This document shows, in pieces, positions 7,918-17,107 of a stretch of 64,000 nucleotides of DNA; the stretch's first letter is position 1, and every line of letters starts with the position of its first letter. Location: contig CAKRTS010000015.1 of assembly GCA_934402315.1 (NCBI GenBank), positions 1 to 64,000 on the forward strand, given 5' to 3'. The notes under the pieces were generated by a model. That model searched no databases. It had not been told where the DNA came from and was given only the letters and a program-made list of their open reading frames with translations. The DNA comes from an uncultured Acetatifactor sp. (GTDB taxonomy: Bacteria > Bacillota > Clostridia > Lachnospirales > Lachnospiraceae). The position numbers and the translations under genes are program-made.

Positions 7918-10900
7918 TTATTGATCCTTTTTCCTTCTTGTCACGCCAAAGATCACAAGCGCCGCACCGCAGACTACCATCAATACGATGCATCCCACGA
8001 TCAACGCGGTATTCCCATGCGCCTTCGGCACGTTATCTCCGCCCGGCTCCGGCGTAGTCTTATCGGTATTGCCCGCAGGCACCGTGATTTCTTCGGACGG
8101 TGTCGGAGCCGGTGTCACCGTTTCTTCGCTTTGCTGCTCGTTCCTTGCGATTGTGACAGTGGTGGTGGCATAGCCGTCGCTGAAAAGTATTCTGACGGTG
8201 TGGTTGCCCACAACCTGCGTATTCATGAAATCCTTCGTGAACTTCACATAGGTAGAGCCGCTCCATGAGGTATAGTTGGCGGGATCAACCTTCCAGCCGT
8301 CCATCTCCACGCCGAGAAACTTGCCGAACTCCGCATCAACACGGATCGTAAGCTCCTCACTCTCGTCGAGCGTAAAGGTATTGTCCGCTCCCTCGCTCAC
8401 CTTGTATTCCACATTGACCGGCACCACAGTAAGCTTTACCTCATTGCTTGTCACACTACCGGCAGAGTTGCTGATGATACAGCGGTAACGGAAGCCGTTC
8501 TGGGACTGCTCCACGGACTTCAGCTTCAATTCCGTCGACTCGGCACGGCTGATATTTACCCAGCCCTTTTTATCATTGCGGTCAACCTGCCACTGGTAAG
8601 CGAGATTCGTTCCCGTCACCGCGGTTTTGAACACAGCCGTTTCCCCCGCGTTGACGCTCTTATCCGACGGCTGGAGCGTAATAACCGGCGGCTCCGGCTT
8701 AAAGGTCACGCTGATGGTGTGATTTATCGCTACGCCGGAGAAGGTATAGCTCGTAGTTGCGGCAACCGCACCGCCGTCAACCGTCAGCGTATCGATTACA
8801 TAGCCGGAATCCGGAGTAATTGTAAATGTCTGGCTGCTTCCCTGGTTCAACAATACCGTACCTTCCGGTGTTATCTTTCCGTTCACACCTGCCGTCGCCG
8901 CAATCACAAACTGTACAGCCGGCTTTGCCTCGACCGTGAGCACGAGGTCTTTTGTCTTGGTAACTCCGTTCTGTGTAAAGCTCACTGTCAATATCTTCGC
9001 GCCCTGCGCGGACATATTAATGCCCGACGCGTTCGTCGTATAGCCCGTCACGTTCTCACTGTAGCCGTCCGCATAATAAGCCGTCACCGTCAGATCATCC
9101 AGATTCAGGGCATCCCCCTCTTTGTATGCGGTTTTCGTCTTGACCGCCTCGATCCTGTCCGGTGCAAGCGCCGTGTTGTGCGCGATCTTAAGGACGCCCT
9201 GAACCGTTGACAGCTTATAACTGTCCGTCACATCCTCGCCCGCAGCATTCACGATCTTCCCTCCGCCAACCGTGATCGTACCGTTTTCCGTGCGCTCCGA
9301 GGTGCTTGGCGTAAGCGTAATGCCCGTTATATGGTCTCCCGCAACCAGATCATTTCCCGACACGGCTGACACGGTATACTTTGCCGGATCAATGGCGGTT
9401 CCCCACAGAATCGTCTGATCCCCTGCCGTGATCGTGATGCCTCTCTTTTCAATCACAACCCTCTTCGTGCCTGTAACCGTATCATAATTCTCTTTTTCAA
9501 TTCTATAAGTCACATCATAACTGCCCGCTTTGGTAAACCTTGGATTCTCCGCTCCGAAATTCACGCCATCCGTGCTGTAGCTCACGACCGCGCCGGACGG
9601 CTCTGTCACGCTGACTGTGATGCTGTGCGGCTGTCCGTCGTAAATACCGCTGTAATCCGTTGCCGTGCTTACAATGCTTCCCTCGCCCACGGTAAGCGTA
9701 ATCGTCTTCTCACCTGCCGCATAATTGCCGACCGCTGCCGTAGATGCCTTGATAATGAAGGTTCCCGCCTGCGTCACGGTAAGCACGGTTCCGTTCAGGG
9801 TTCCTTTTCCTGTTCCTCCCGCCTCAAGCGAATAGACCGCCGCACCAGCTGCCGGATCAATCGTAAAGTAAGCCGATACATCAATGTCCGCACCTGTAAA
9901 CGCTATGTTTGCATCCGCTCCGGTAATGCTGACCGAAGTCGCCGCCCGGTTAGCAATCTCACAGGTGCCGGTCATTGCGTTATTGTTCGTGTCATAATTC
10001 CGATAGGCGGATGGCTTCACCGTCCACCGGAACGTATTCTTCGCGCCCGGCGTGGCATCGTAGCCTGCCCCATTGGCATTTTCAAGCTTCCACTCTACAT
10101 CCATGAACCGCTGCTCTGCCGTAACCTCTGCCGTTCCTTCGAGCGTCACCCCTGCCTGTGTGCCAAGCTCGCTGTTCGTCAGCACATCTGCCGCCGTATA
10201 ATAGTTGGAAAATACCCCGCCGTTCGGGCTGGCAGGTGCAGTGATTCCGGTGATTTTTCTCTTTTCCGTCGTAAAAGCCCCGCCTCCGCTTAGTCTGCCG
10301 TATTGGTCCGGGTTAAGTAATCCTATTGTCTCCCCATCGACTGTAACCTTCACATCATCAGCAAACACATATGCCTGATTTCCATCCAACCCTGTGCGCA
10401 ACGTAAAGCTTGCACTATACACTGTATCCCACTCGGCAATACCTGTTGCAGGCACAGCATTTTCCACTGTATAAGAAATTGCAAGCGATTCCGCAGCAAT
10501 TCCCGCTGTAGTACAAGTCGCATTATCTGCCAGCGTCGTGCCGCCGACAGGCTTCATCCCGGTAAGCTCCACTTCGCTCACTGTTTTCTTTGTAACCGCT
10601 GCCGCCTGTGTCAACGGTTCTGCCAGCTTCGTCGCATACGCCACATTGCACTCGGTTGTCTCCAGCCAGATCTTACAATCTCCAAAAGTGACCGCCGAAA
10701 AAATCGGTGCCATCTGTAGCTGCTCCTTCGTCACGACCACAGACCCATCCACAACCACACTGTAATACCAGTCCTGTGTCCCATCATTTCCCTGCACAAC
10801 GAGGGAGACTGTTCCCGTGGCACCGGCATCCTTCTGTGCAACAATCAGTCCCTGACTCTCATCATATCCGATCGTTCCGATTGCTTTCCCATATGCGGCT

Positions 10901-11955
10901 CCATCCAGACGCAGCACCATCGGCGTTTCGTCCGCAATCATTCTCGCGGTCGGCTCCTGCGAAGCTGCCTCCGCAGCGGACGCAAAGAGGACATTGGTCA
11001 GGTTCAGATTGGCTGCCGGCCTAACTGCACGTGTGGTGCCACAGGATTCGGTGGCGAGCTGCTTAGACGTGCTCGATACAACCGCTATAAGATAATAGGT
11101 TTGCCTTTGGGAAGCACCATACCCCCCATTTTCCCAATATATATTAGTAGCAGGAGAACGCAGCCAGTAAGTGCCAGACGAGGTGGTACCGCTGTACAGC
11201 TCGCTCGCAATGGCAATATTGTTGCCGCTTCCTGCATAGATCTTGTCTGGTTCAGTAAACTCATTAACAGCCTGATTATTTTCCCAATAAATTGCAGGGC
11301 ACGCATTGACATCCCATATGCTGAGTGCATAAAGCTTATCTGTCGTGGTATAGGTCACATTGTTCAGCGTATCCAGTGTCTCAACCGTAGTCTCATTCAT
11401 CAGACTCTGTTCCACTTTTGTGAAATAAGCCTCCGACTCCGCCATCGCTCGGAGTGTTGCACGGAGGTCACTCCTGCCATAATGGTTTGAATACACCTGT
11501 GCCGGTGTGTTACCGGAATACTGACAGCCCGACACTGGCTCATAATCATATGGTTCTTTAAATTTGTTAGCCGAAAACTTCTGTCCTTCTATTGTTGTTC
11601 CGTCCGTCTCACTTTTTCCCAAAATCGGTTCCACAGCAAAGAGAACAATATTATCATCCAATGCCGTACCATCGGCTCTCTTTATACCGCTGTCCGTTCC
11701 GGCAATATACCATATCTGGGACTCCTTGTACGCATTCTTTCCGAAGCGCAGTCTGCCGACGGTGTCATCCACTCCATTACAGTCAAACTTTGTCTTAAGC
11801 TCATCCTTCGTCGCAAAGCTTGTCACGCTCGGCGTACTTCCGGCAGCGTAAACCCTTTCAAGATCACTGCCGTTCTCGGCAGCCATCCCTGCCAGCAATG
11901 CAGCCGAAAGCAGGAACGCCGTTTTCTTCCATAAAGACTTCCTATTCTTCTTCAT
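7918..11955 (-). CDS. large multidomain surface protein with Ig-like repeats
   Basis: A 1345-residue secreted, membrane-anchored protein. A signal peptide (1-36: KKTAFLLSAALLAGMAA) leads into a DUF6273-like region (about 45-330, with GTYWLRSPA near 266 and RAVRPAANL near 315), unclassified beta-rich sequence to about 760, MBG-like repeats (about 768-930), a bacterial Ig group-3 domain (IEAVKTKTAYKEGDALNLDD, about 935-1010), a PDSGYVIDTLTVDG-type bacterial repeat (1015-1088) and an Ig domain (QPSDKSVNAGE...YQWQV). A Thr/Pro/Glu-rich linker precedes the C-terminal helix (LIVGCIVLMVVCGAALVIFG) and RRKKDQ tail. No LPXTG is seen. It is probably an adhesin or wall-spanning structural protein; the ligand is unknown. 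Confidence 0.82.
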   Translation of the reverse strand: MKKNRKSLWKKTAFLLSAALLAGMAAENGSDLERVYAAGSTPSVTSFATKDELKTKFDCNGVDDTVGRLRFGKNAYKESQIWYIAGTDSGIKRADGTALDDNIVLFAVEPILGKSETDGTTIEGQKFSANKFKEPYDYEPVSGCQYSGNTPAQVYSNHYGRSDLRATLRAMAESEAYFTKVEQSLMNETTVETLDTLNNVTYTTTDKLYALSIWDVNACPAIYWENNQAVNEFTEPDKIYAGSGNNIAIASELYSGTTSSGTYWLRSPATNIYWENGGYGASQRQTYYLIAVVSSTSKQLATESCGTTRAVRPAANLNLTNVLFASAAEAASQEPTARMIADETPMVLRLDGAAYGKAIGTIGYDESQGLIVAQKDAGATGTVSLVVQGNDGTQDWYYSVVVDGSVVVTKEQLQMAPIFSAVTFGDCKIWLETTECNVAYATKLAEPLTQAAAVTKKTVSEVELTGMKPVGGTTLADNATCTTAGIAAESLAISYTVENAVPATGIAEWDTVYSASFTLRTGLDGNQAYVFADDVKVTVDGETIGLLNPDQYGRLSGGGAFTTEKRKITGITAPASPNGGVFSNYYTAADVLTNSELGTQAGVTLEGTAEVTAEQRFMDVEWKLENANGAGYDATPGAKNTFRWTVKPSAYRNYDTNNNAMTGTCEIANRAATSVSITGADANIAFTGADIDVSAYFTIDPAAGAAVYSLEAGGTGKGTLNGTVLTVTQAGTFIIKASTAAVGNYAAGEKTITLTVGEGSIVSTATDYSGIYDGQPHSITVSVTEPSGAVVSYSTDGVNFGAENPRFTKAGSYDVTYRIEKENYDTVTGTKRVVIEKRGITITAGDQTILWGTAIDPAKYTVSAVSGNDLVAGDHITGITLTPSTSERTENGTITVGGGKIVNAAGEDVTDSYKLSTVQGVLKIAHNTALAPDRIEAVKTKTAYKEGDALNLDDLTVTAYYADGYSENVTGYTTNASGINMSAQGAKILTVSFTQNGVTKTKDLVLTVEAKPAVQFVIAATAGVNGKITPEGTVLLNQGSSQTFTITPDSGYVIDTLTVDGGAVAATTSYTFSGVAINHTISVTFKPEPPVITLQPSDKSVNAGETAVFKTAVTGTNLAYQWQVDRNDKKGWVNISRAESTELKLKSVEQSQNGFRYRCIISNSAGSVTSNEVKLTVVPVNVEYKVSEGADNTFTLDESEELTIRVDAEFGKFLGVEMDGWKVDPANYTSWSGSTYVKFTKDFMNTQVVGNHTVRILFSDGYATTTVTIARNEQQSEETVTPAPTPSEEITVPAGNTDKTTPEPGGDNVPKAHGNTALIVGCIVLMVVCGAALVIFGVTRRKKDQ

Positions 11956-12022
11956 AAAATCCTCCCCTATATACCTCTCTCACGTAGTCGTGAGGCTCGC
12001 ACATTCCACCTGCCTGCCGCCC

Positions 12023-12152
12023 GGAATGCACCTGACCCATTTCCCCCTCAACCAGCCGCATAGAATACGCCTAACCAGCCTTTCCATTAACAGTTATGCA
12101 GAATACACCTGACCCATTTCCACCTGACAGTTGCACAGAATGCACATATTGG
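12023..12152. repeat. degenerate 38-bp direct repeats in the surface-protein leader
   Basis: Four successive copies begin with GAAT at 12023, 12063, 12101 and 12138 (spacing 40, 38 and 37). They share GAATRCACCTGACCCATTTCC, most clearly in copies 1 and 3; copy 4 is partial. The block lies between the promoter at 12166-12194 and the surface-protein start, so it would be transcribed as the 5' leader. Confidence 0.7.
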
Positions 12153-12159
12153 TATATGT
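12144..12159. promoter_or_regulatory. inverted repeat next to surface-protein transcription start
   Basis: ACATAT-TGGT-ATATGT lies a few bases downstream of the -10. It could be an operator or an early-transcript hairpin. Confidence 0.45.
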
Positions 12160-12165
12160 ACCATC

Positions 12166-12194
12166 ATTATAACATTGCCCCCACAAATTGGCAA
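12166..12194 (-). promoter_or_regulatory. sigma-A promoter of the surface-protein gene
   Basis: On the minus strand TTGCCA (12189-12194), a 17-base spacer and TATAAT (12166-12171). This implies a leader of about 200 bases. Confidence 0.72.
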
Positions 12195-12218
12195 TAGCAA
12201 ACGCCCGCCCCACCTCAT

Positions 12219-12911
12219 TCATAACAGCGTCTGCGCCGAAAACTCATACCGCATCGCCAGCGCCTGAAACAGCTTCTGCATCACCTGCTCCGAAAGCTCC
12301 CTGATATTCAGCCCTCTGATAAACTCAAGCACCGCCTGTATCTCCTCCTCCGGCACCTTGTATGCGCGCAGACTCATCGTCAGAAAACACCTCAGCTTCT
12401 TCTCCAGCGTGAATTCCTCGTCGCAGGGTCTCGCCATATACCCCCGCATGATCCCCGCCGAACCGATCTCCAGCGCATAAAAATCCTCCTGCGTCAGCCC
12501 CGGCAGATAGCTTCCGAAAATCTCCAAAAGCTCCTTCGCCATCTCCCGGAATATATACTCCGACGCCTCGCTCTGCGTATACGCCTCAATGTAGATTTCC
12601 CGCAGATTCTCATTCAGCTCCGTCAGCGTCATCTGTATCGCCGTCTCCACCGCATAGGCATAGACCGGCGGCAGCTTCTCCCCGGTGAGCGTCTTCGCCG
12701 TGACAAACTGCGTCCCGAACATAAACTCCACCAGCTCCGTCAGCACACCGTCCTTCGCGCGGAAAATATTCTGGAAGGTGCTGTAGGATACATCCGCCTC
12801 CTCAATAATCTCCGCCATCGTCGACCTCTTATAGCCCTTCTCCAAAAATAGTCTCACACATACCTTTAAAATTCTCCGCTTGGCGGGAAGACTCGCACTC
12901 GTAATTGCCAT
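12219..12911 (-). CDS. TetR/AcrR-family transcriptional regulator
   Basis: A 230-residue protein with a typical N-terminal TetR helix-turn-helix (residues 10-57: RILKVCVRLFLEKGYKRSTMAEI...SYSTFQNIFRAKDGVL) and a variable helical ligand-binding domain. It lies downstream of the butyrate operon terminator on the same strand and upstream of the surface-protein promoter. A TATAAT around 12957 gives it a possible promoter of its own. Its targets are not evident; either neighbour could be one. Confidence 0.85.
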   Translation of the reverse strand: MAITSASLPAKRRILKVCVRLFLEKGYKRSTMAEIIEEADVSYSTFQNIFRAKDGVLTELVEFMFGTQFVTAKTLTGEKLPPVYAYAVETAIQMTLTELNENLREIYIEAYTQSEASEYIFREMAKELLEIFGSYLPGLTQEDFYALEIGSAGIMRGYMARPCDEEFTLEKKLRCFLTMSLRAYKVPEEEIQAVLEFIRGLNIRELSEQVMQKLFQALAMRYEFSAQTLL

Positions 12912-13001
12912 GACATCTTTATCCTTTCCGTAGGTTTATCATATGCCGTATATAAATTATAGCATTCTATATCGATAAACTCCATGCATTTTTACATCAA
13001 A

Positions 13002-13037
13002 AAAAGAACGCACCCGCGAGTCCACGGATGCGCCCTT
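13002..13037 (-). terminator. intrinsic terminator of the butyrate operon
   Basis: On the minus strand GGGCGCATCCG pairs (with wobbles) with CGCGGGTGCGTTC and is followed by seven or more T residues, just beyond the etfA stop. Confidence 0.85.
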
Positions 13038-13051
13038 TTATAATGCAATTA

Positions 13052-14110
13052 TTAGTTGCCCTTTGCAGCCTTCTCTGCCTTCAGAGCAGCGGTCAGCTGG
13101 GGAACGATCTTGTTCAGATCGCCAACGATGCCGTAATCAGCTACATCGAAGATCGGAGCGCTCTCGTCCTTGTTGATTGCAACGATGACGTCAGACTCCT
13201 CCATACCTGCAACATGCTGGATTGCACCGGAGATACCGATTGCGAAGTAGATCTGGGGACGAACGGTCTTACCGGTCTGTCCAACCTGCAGATCCTTAGG
13301 CTTCCAGCCGTTATCCACAACTGCACGGGAGCAGGATACGGTTCCGCCCATAACCTCTGCCAGATCCTCAAGGATCTTGAAGTTCTCAGCGCTTCCTACG
13401 CCACGTCCGCCGGATACCAGAACCTTTGCGTCCATGATGTCTACGGTATCGGAAACAGCCTTTACAACCTCTTTCACGGTTACATACTTGTTGTTCGGTG
13501 TAAATCCGGGATTGAACTCCTCAACAACAGCCTTTGCACCGGCGATCGGAGCGATCTTCTGCATAACGCCGGGACGAACGGTCGCCATCTGGGGACGGTT
13601 GTCAGGGCAGGCGATTGTAGCGATGGTATTTCCGCCGAATGCAGGACGGGTCATCAGCAGCTGATTATGCTTCTGCTCCTGTCCGGGAATTGCTACGAGC
13701 GGGAAATCACCGATCTCAAGTACTGTACAGTCAGCGGTCAGACCGGTTGCAACTCTTGCGGAAACTGTAGGGCCAAGGTCACGTCCGATTGCGGTTGCGC
13801 CAACCAGCATGATCTCGGGCTTATACTTCTCAATTACGGATGCAAGTGCATGTGCATAAGGCTCGGTTCTGTAAACCTCAAGCTCGGGATCATCTACGAG
13901 GATGACCTTGTCTGCACCGTACTCTGCAAGCTTGTCAGCAAGTCCCTTTACCTGATAACCGATCAGGACTGCAACAACCTCTGTGGAAAGCTTCTCAGCC
14001 AGCTCCTTGCCCTTTCCGAGCAATTCATATGCGATCGAGCTGACCTCATTATCTACCTGCTGGGCGAAGACAAATACGCCCTTGTATTCCTCAATATTCT
14101 TCGTTACCAT
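13052..14110 (-). CDS. etfA: electron transfer flavoprotein alpha subunit
   Basis: A 352-residue protein. The N-terminal EtfA domain (KGVFVFAQQ...) is followed by the conserved FAD-binding C-terminal domain, with VSGGRGVGSAENF, KTVRPQIYFAIGISGAIQH and INKDESAPIFDVADYGIVGD. With EtfB it forms the electron-bifurcating partner of butyryl-CoA dehydrogenase, coupling crotonyl-CoA reduction by NADH to ferredoxin reduction. ATG 14110 has AGGAGG upstream. It is the last gene of the operon and is followed by an intrinsic terminator. Confidence 0.96.
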   Translation of the reverse strand: MVTKNIEEYKGVFVFAQQVDNEVSSIAYELLGKGKELAEKLSTEVVAVLIGYQVKGLADKLAEYGADKVILVDDPELEVYRTEPYAHALASVIEKYKPEIMLVGATAIGRDLGPTVSARVATGLTADCTVLEIGDFPLVAIPGQEQKHNQLLMTRPAFGGNTIATIACPDNRPQMATVRPGVMQKIAPIAGAKAVVEEFNPGFTPNNKYVTVKEVVKAVSDTVDIMDAKVLVSGGRGVGSAENFKILEDLAEVMGGTVSCSRAVVDNGWKPKDLQVGQTGKTVRPQIYFAIGISGAIQHVAGMEESDVIVAINKDESAPIFDVADYGIVGDLNKIVPQLTAALKAEKAAKGN

Positions 14111-14125
14111 GGTTTGCCTCCTATA

Positions 14126-14911
14126 TTAGATGATGTGCTTCTCTTTGAACTTACCCACAATGTAGCTTACTGCCTCTTCGGGTGAATCAGGCACAACCTT
14201 CTCTCCCGCACCCTTACGAACCTTGTCGGATGCCTTTGCAATCTTGGTCGGTGAACCCTTAAGTCCGAGGTTGCTGTCGTCAACATCCTTCAGGTCTGCT
14301 CTGCCCCATGTGGTAATCTCTGCAGCACATGCGTCAAAGATTCCGCCGGGAGTCATGTAACGGGGCTCGTTCAGCTCAGAAAGAGCGGTAATCAGGCAGG
14401 GCATCTTTACCTCTACCACATGGTATCTGTCGTCATACTGTCTCTGAACCGTAACCTTGTCGCCGTCGATCTTGATGTCCTGTGCATAGGAGATCACGGG
14501 GATTCCAAGATGCTCAGCGATCTGGGGTCCAACCTGTGCGGTGTCGCCGTCGATTGCCTGACGTCCTGTGATGATGAGATCATAGTCGATGTTTCTCAGT
14601 GCTCCTGCGATAGTTGTGGAGGTAGCCCATGTATCTGCGCCGCCGAGTACTCTGTCGGTTACAAGGATGCCCTTGTCTGCGCCCATAGCAATTGCCTCAC
14701 GGAGTACGTCTGCTGCCTTGGGAAGTCCCATGGTCAGAACGGTAACTTCTGCGCCGAACTGATCCTTCAGTCTCAATGCTGCTTCCAGTCCTGCCTTGTC
14801 ATCCGGGTTCATGATAGCAAGCATTGCGCCTCTGTCAAGAGTTCCGTCAGGATTGAATTTAACGCCGCCCTTTGTATCGGGCACCTGCTTAATACAAACA
14901 ACAATCTTCAT
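14126..14911 (-). CDS. etfB: electron transfer flavoprotein beta subunit
   Basis: A 261-residue protein starting MKIVVCIKQVPDTKG, the hallmark EtfB N-terminus, with MGADKGILVTDR and GRQAIDGDTAQVGPQIAEHL in the nucleotide-binding core. It pairs with EtfA, 15 bases downstream, and acts with Bcd, 54 bases upstream. GAAGGAG supports the start. In the Clostridial Bcd/Etf complex EtfB carries the bifurcating FAD and NADH site; that role is carried over from the family. Confidence 0.96.
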   Translation of the reverse strand: MKIVVCIKQVPDTKGGVKFNPDGTLDRGAMLAIMNPDDKAGLEAALRLKDQFGAEVTVLTMGLPKAADVLREAIAMGADKGILVTDRVLGGADTWATSTTIAGALRNIDYDLIITGRQAIDGDTAQVGPQIAEHLGIPVISYAQDIKIDGDKVTVQRQYDDRYHVVEVKMPCLITALSELNEPRYMTPGGIFDACAAEITTWGRADLKDVDDSNLGLKGSPTKIAKASDKVRKGAGEKVVPDSPEEAVSYIVGKFKEKHII

Positions 14912-14965
14912 TGTATTTTCTCCTTCATTCTCTTTTCATTTAATATGGTTTGAACAGTTTCAGCC

Positions 14966-16132
14966 TTACTTCAGAAGATTAGCGGAGATAACCATTCTCT
15001 GAACCTCTGAGGTTCCCTCGTAGATCTCCGTGATCTTAGCATCACGCATCATACGCTCTACGTCGTACTCTCTGATGTAGCCGTAACCGCCGTGGAGCTG
15101 AACAGCCTTGGTTGTAACTTCCATTGCAACCTCTGCTGCGTACAGCTTAGCCTGTGCAGCCTCTACAGAGTAAGAGATCTTCGGATTGCTTCTGTATTCA
15201 TCCTTCTTGAGAGCAGCCTTGTAAACCAGCATCTTGGCAGCCTCTACCTTGGTAGCCATATCAGCCAGCTGGAACTGGGTGTTCTGGAAGCCGCTGATGG
15301 TCTTGCCGAACTGCTTTCTCTCCTTGGTGTATGCGATGGTTCTCTCAAGAGCGCCCTCTGCAATACCAAGTGCCTGTGCAGCGATACCGATACGTCCGCC
15401 GTCCAGTGTGTGCATTGCGATACCGAAGCCCTTGCCCTTCTGTCCGAGCAGGTTCTCCTTCGGGATGCGGCAGTCTGTGAAGATCAGCTCGTATGTGGAT
15501 GATCCGCGGATACCCATCTTCTTCTCCTTTGTACCAAAGGTAAAGCCGGGGGTTCCCTTCTCAACGATGAAGGAAGAAATCTCTTTCATCTTTCTGCCGT
15601 TCTTCTCGATGATGCCGGTAACAGCGATAACGATGTAGATGTCTGCTTCCTTACCGTTTGTGATGAAGCACTTGGAGCCGTTCAGAACCCACTCGTCTCC
15701 ATCAAGGACAGCCTTTGTCTGCTGACCCTGTGCATCGGTACCTGCGCCGGGCTCGGTCAGGCCGAATGCACCGATCTTGCGGCCGCTTGCCAGATCAGGG
15801 ATGTACTTCTGCTTCTGCTCCTCTGTACCATAGGTCAGGATAGGATCGATGCAGAGAGAGGTATGTGCGGAAACGATAACGCCTGTTGTACCGCAGACCT
15901 TGGAGAGCTCCTCCACACACATAACGTAGGTCAGGATATCACAGCCCTGTCCGCCGTACTGCTTGGGAACCGGAATTCCCATGAATCCGTACTTTGCCAT
16001 CTTTTCAACGGTCTCTCTGGGGAAACGCTCTTCCTCATCGACTTCCTGTGCAAGAGGCTTTACTTCGTTTTCAGCGAAATCCTTGAAGAGCTGTCTCGCC
16101 ATCTCATGCTGCTTGGATAATGTAAAATCCAT
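14966..16132 (-). CDS. bcd: butyryl-CoA dehydrogenase
   Basis: A 388-residue acyl-CoA dehydrogenase of standard length. It has the signature GAFGLTEPGAGTDAQGQQT, the FAD/substrate region GIRGSSTYELIF, and the C-terminal YEGTSEVQRMVI whose Glu is the catalytic base in short-chain enzymes. It reduces crotonyl-CoA to butyryl-CoA with EtfAB. GGAGG lies before ATG 16132. It is the fourth gene of thl-crt-hbd-bcd-etfB-etfA. Confidence 0.95.
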   Translation of the reverse strand: MDFTLSKQHEMARQLFKDFAENEVKPLAQEVDEEERFPRETVEKMAKYGFMGIPVPKQYGGQGCDILTYVMCVEELSKVCGTTGVIVSAHTSLCIDPILTYGTEEQKQKYIPDLASGRKIGAFGLTEPGAGTDAQGQQTKAVLDGDEWVLNGSKCFITNGKEADIYIVIAVTGIIEKNGRKMKEISSFIVEKGTPGFTFGTKEKKMGIRGSSTYELIFTDCRIPKENLLGQKGKGFGIAMHTLDGGRIGIAAQALGIAEGALERTIAYTKERKQFGKTISGFQNTQFQLADMATKVEAAKMLVYKAALKKDEYRSNPKISYSVEAAQAKLYAAEVAMEVTTKAVQLHGGYGYIREYDVERMMRDAKITEIYEGTSEVQRMVISANLLK

Positions 16133-16189
16133 GATGTTAATCCTCCAATTTATCTTTTTATTCTTTAACTCACCTTGCGGTGTGTGTCA

Positions 16190-17062
16190 TTACTGTGCGT
16201 CTACAGGGGTCTTTGTGCGGTCAGCATTGTAAACATAGAAGCCCTTGCCGCTCTTCACGCCGAGGTTTCCGCCGCGGACCATCTTGCGGATCAGAGGACA
16301 TGCACGGTACTTGCTGTCTCCGGTCTCCTTATAGAGAACGTCCATGATTGCAAGGCAGATGTCAAGTCCTACGAAGTCGCCCAGCTCTAGGGGTCCCATG
16401 GGATGATTTGCGCCCAGCTTCATAGCTGCGTCGATGCCTGCGATGTCAGATACACCTTCCATCTTGATGAAAGCTGCTTCGTTAATCATCGGGATCAGGA
16501 TACGGTTTACAACAAAGCCTGCTGCCTCGTTTACCTGTACGGGAGTCTTGCCGATCTCCTCAGCGATCTTCTTGATGGTGTCTACCACTTCAACAGGGGT
16601 ATTTACGCCTGCGATGACTTCAACCAGCTTCATGCGGTCTGCGGGATTGAAGAAGTGCATACCGATCATGGGACGTGTCAGTCCGTTGCCGATCTCTGTG
16701 ATGGAAAGGCTGGAGGTGTTGGATGCGAAAACACACTCAGGCTTGCAGATCTTGTCAAGCTCACCAAAGGTGGTCTTCTTTACTTCCATATTTTCAAAAG
16801 CAGCCTCAACGATCAGATCGCAGTCTGCGCAAAGGTCTTCCTTCAGACCGGGTGTGATCTTTGCAACGATCGCGTCTACTGTCTCCTGTGTCATTTTTCC
16901 TTTTTCAACCAGCTTTGCATAACCCTTCTGGATCTTAGCCTTGCCGCCTTCTGCCCACTCCTGCTTGATGTCACAGAGAGCAACCTCATAGCCTTCAACC
17001 TGGGCAAATGCCTTAGCAATACCCTGTCCCATGGTTCCTGCGCCGATAATACCTACCTTCAT
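16190..17062 (-). CDS. hbd: 3-hydroxybutyryl-CoA dehydrogenase
   Basis: A 290-residue enzyme. The NAD-binding Rossmann motif GAGTMGQGIA is at residues 7-16, the catalytic region is GMHFFNPADRMKLVEVI (His), and the C-terminal domain contains NHPMGPLELGDFVGLD. It converts acetoacetyl-CoA to 3-hydroxybutyryl-CoA in the butyrate pathway. Its place between crt and bcd is the classical order. Confidence 0.96.
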   Translation of the reverse strand: MKVGIIGAGTMGQGIAKAFAQVEGYEVALCDIKQEWAEGGKAKIQKGYAKLVEKGKMTQETVDAIVAKITPGLKEDLCADCDLIVEAAFENMEVKKTTFGELDKICKPECVFASNTSSLSITEIGNGLTRPMIGMHFFNPADRMKLVEVIAGVNTPVEVVDTIKKIAEEIGKTPVQVNEAAGFVVNRILIPMINEAAFIKMEGVSDIAGIDAAMKLGANHPMGPLELGDFVGLDICLAIMDVLYKETGDSKYRACPLIRKMVRGGNLGVKSGKGFYVYNADRTKTPVDAQ

Positions 17063-17107
17063 TTTAAATCCTCCTTATTCTGTTAAGCCATAGGCTTACT
17101 TTTCACA

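Noticed and set aside
13028..14185. Plus-strand 385-codon frame opposite etfA
   Set aside because: A shadow of etfA; no RBS and no family resemblance.
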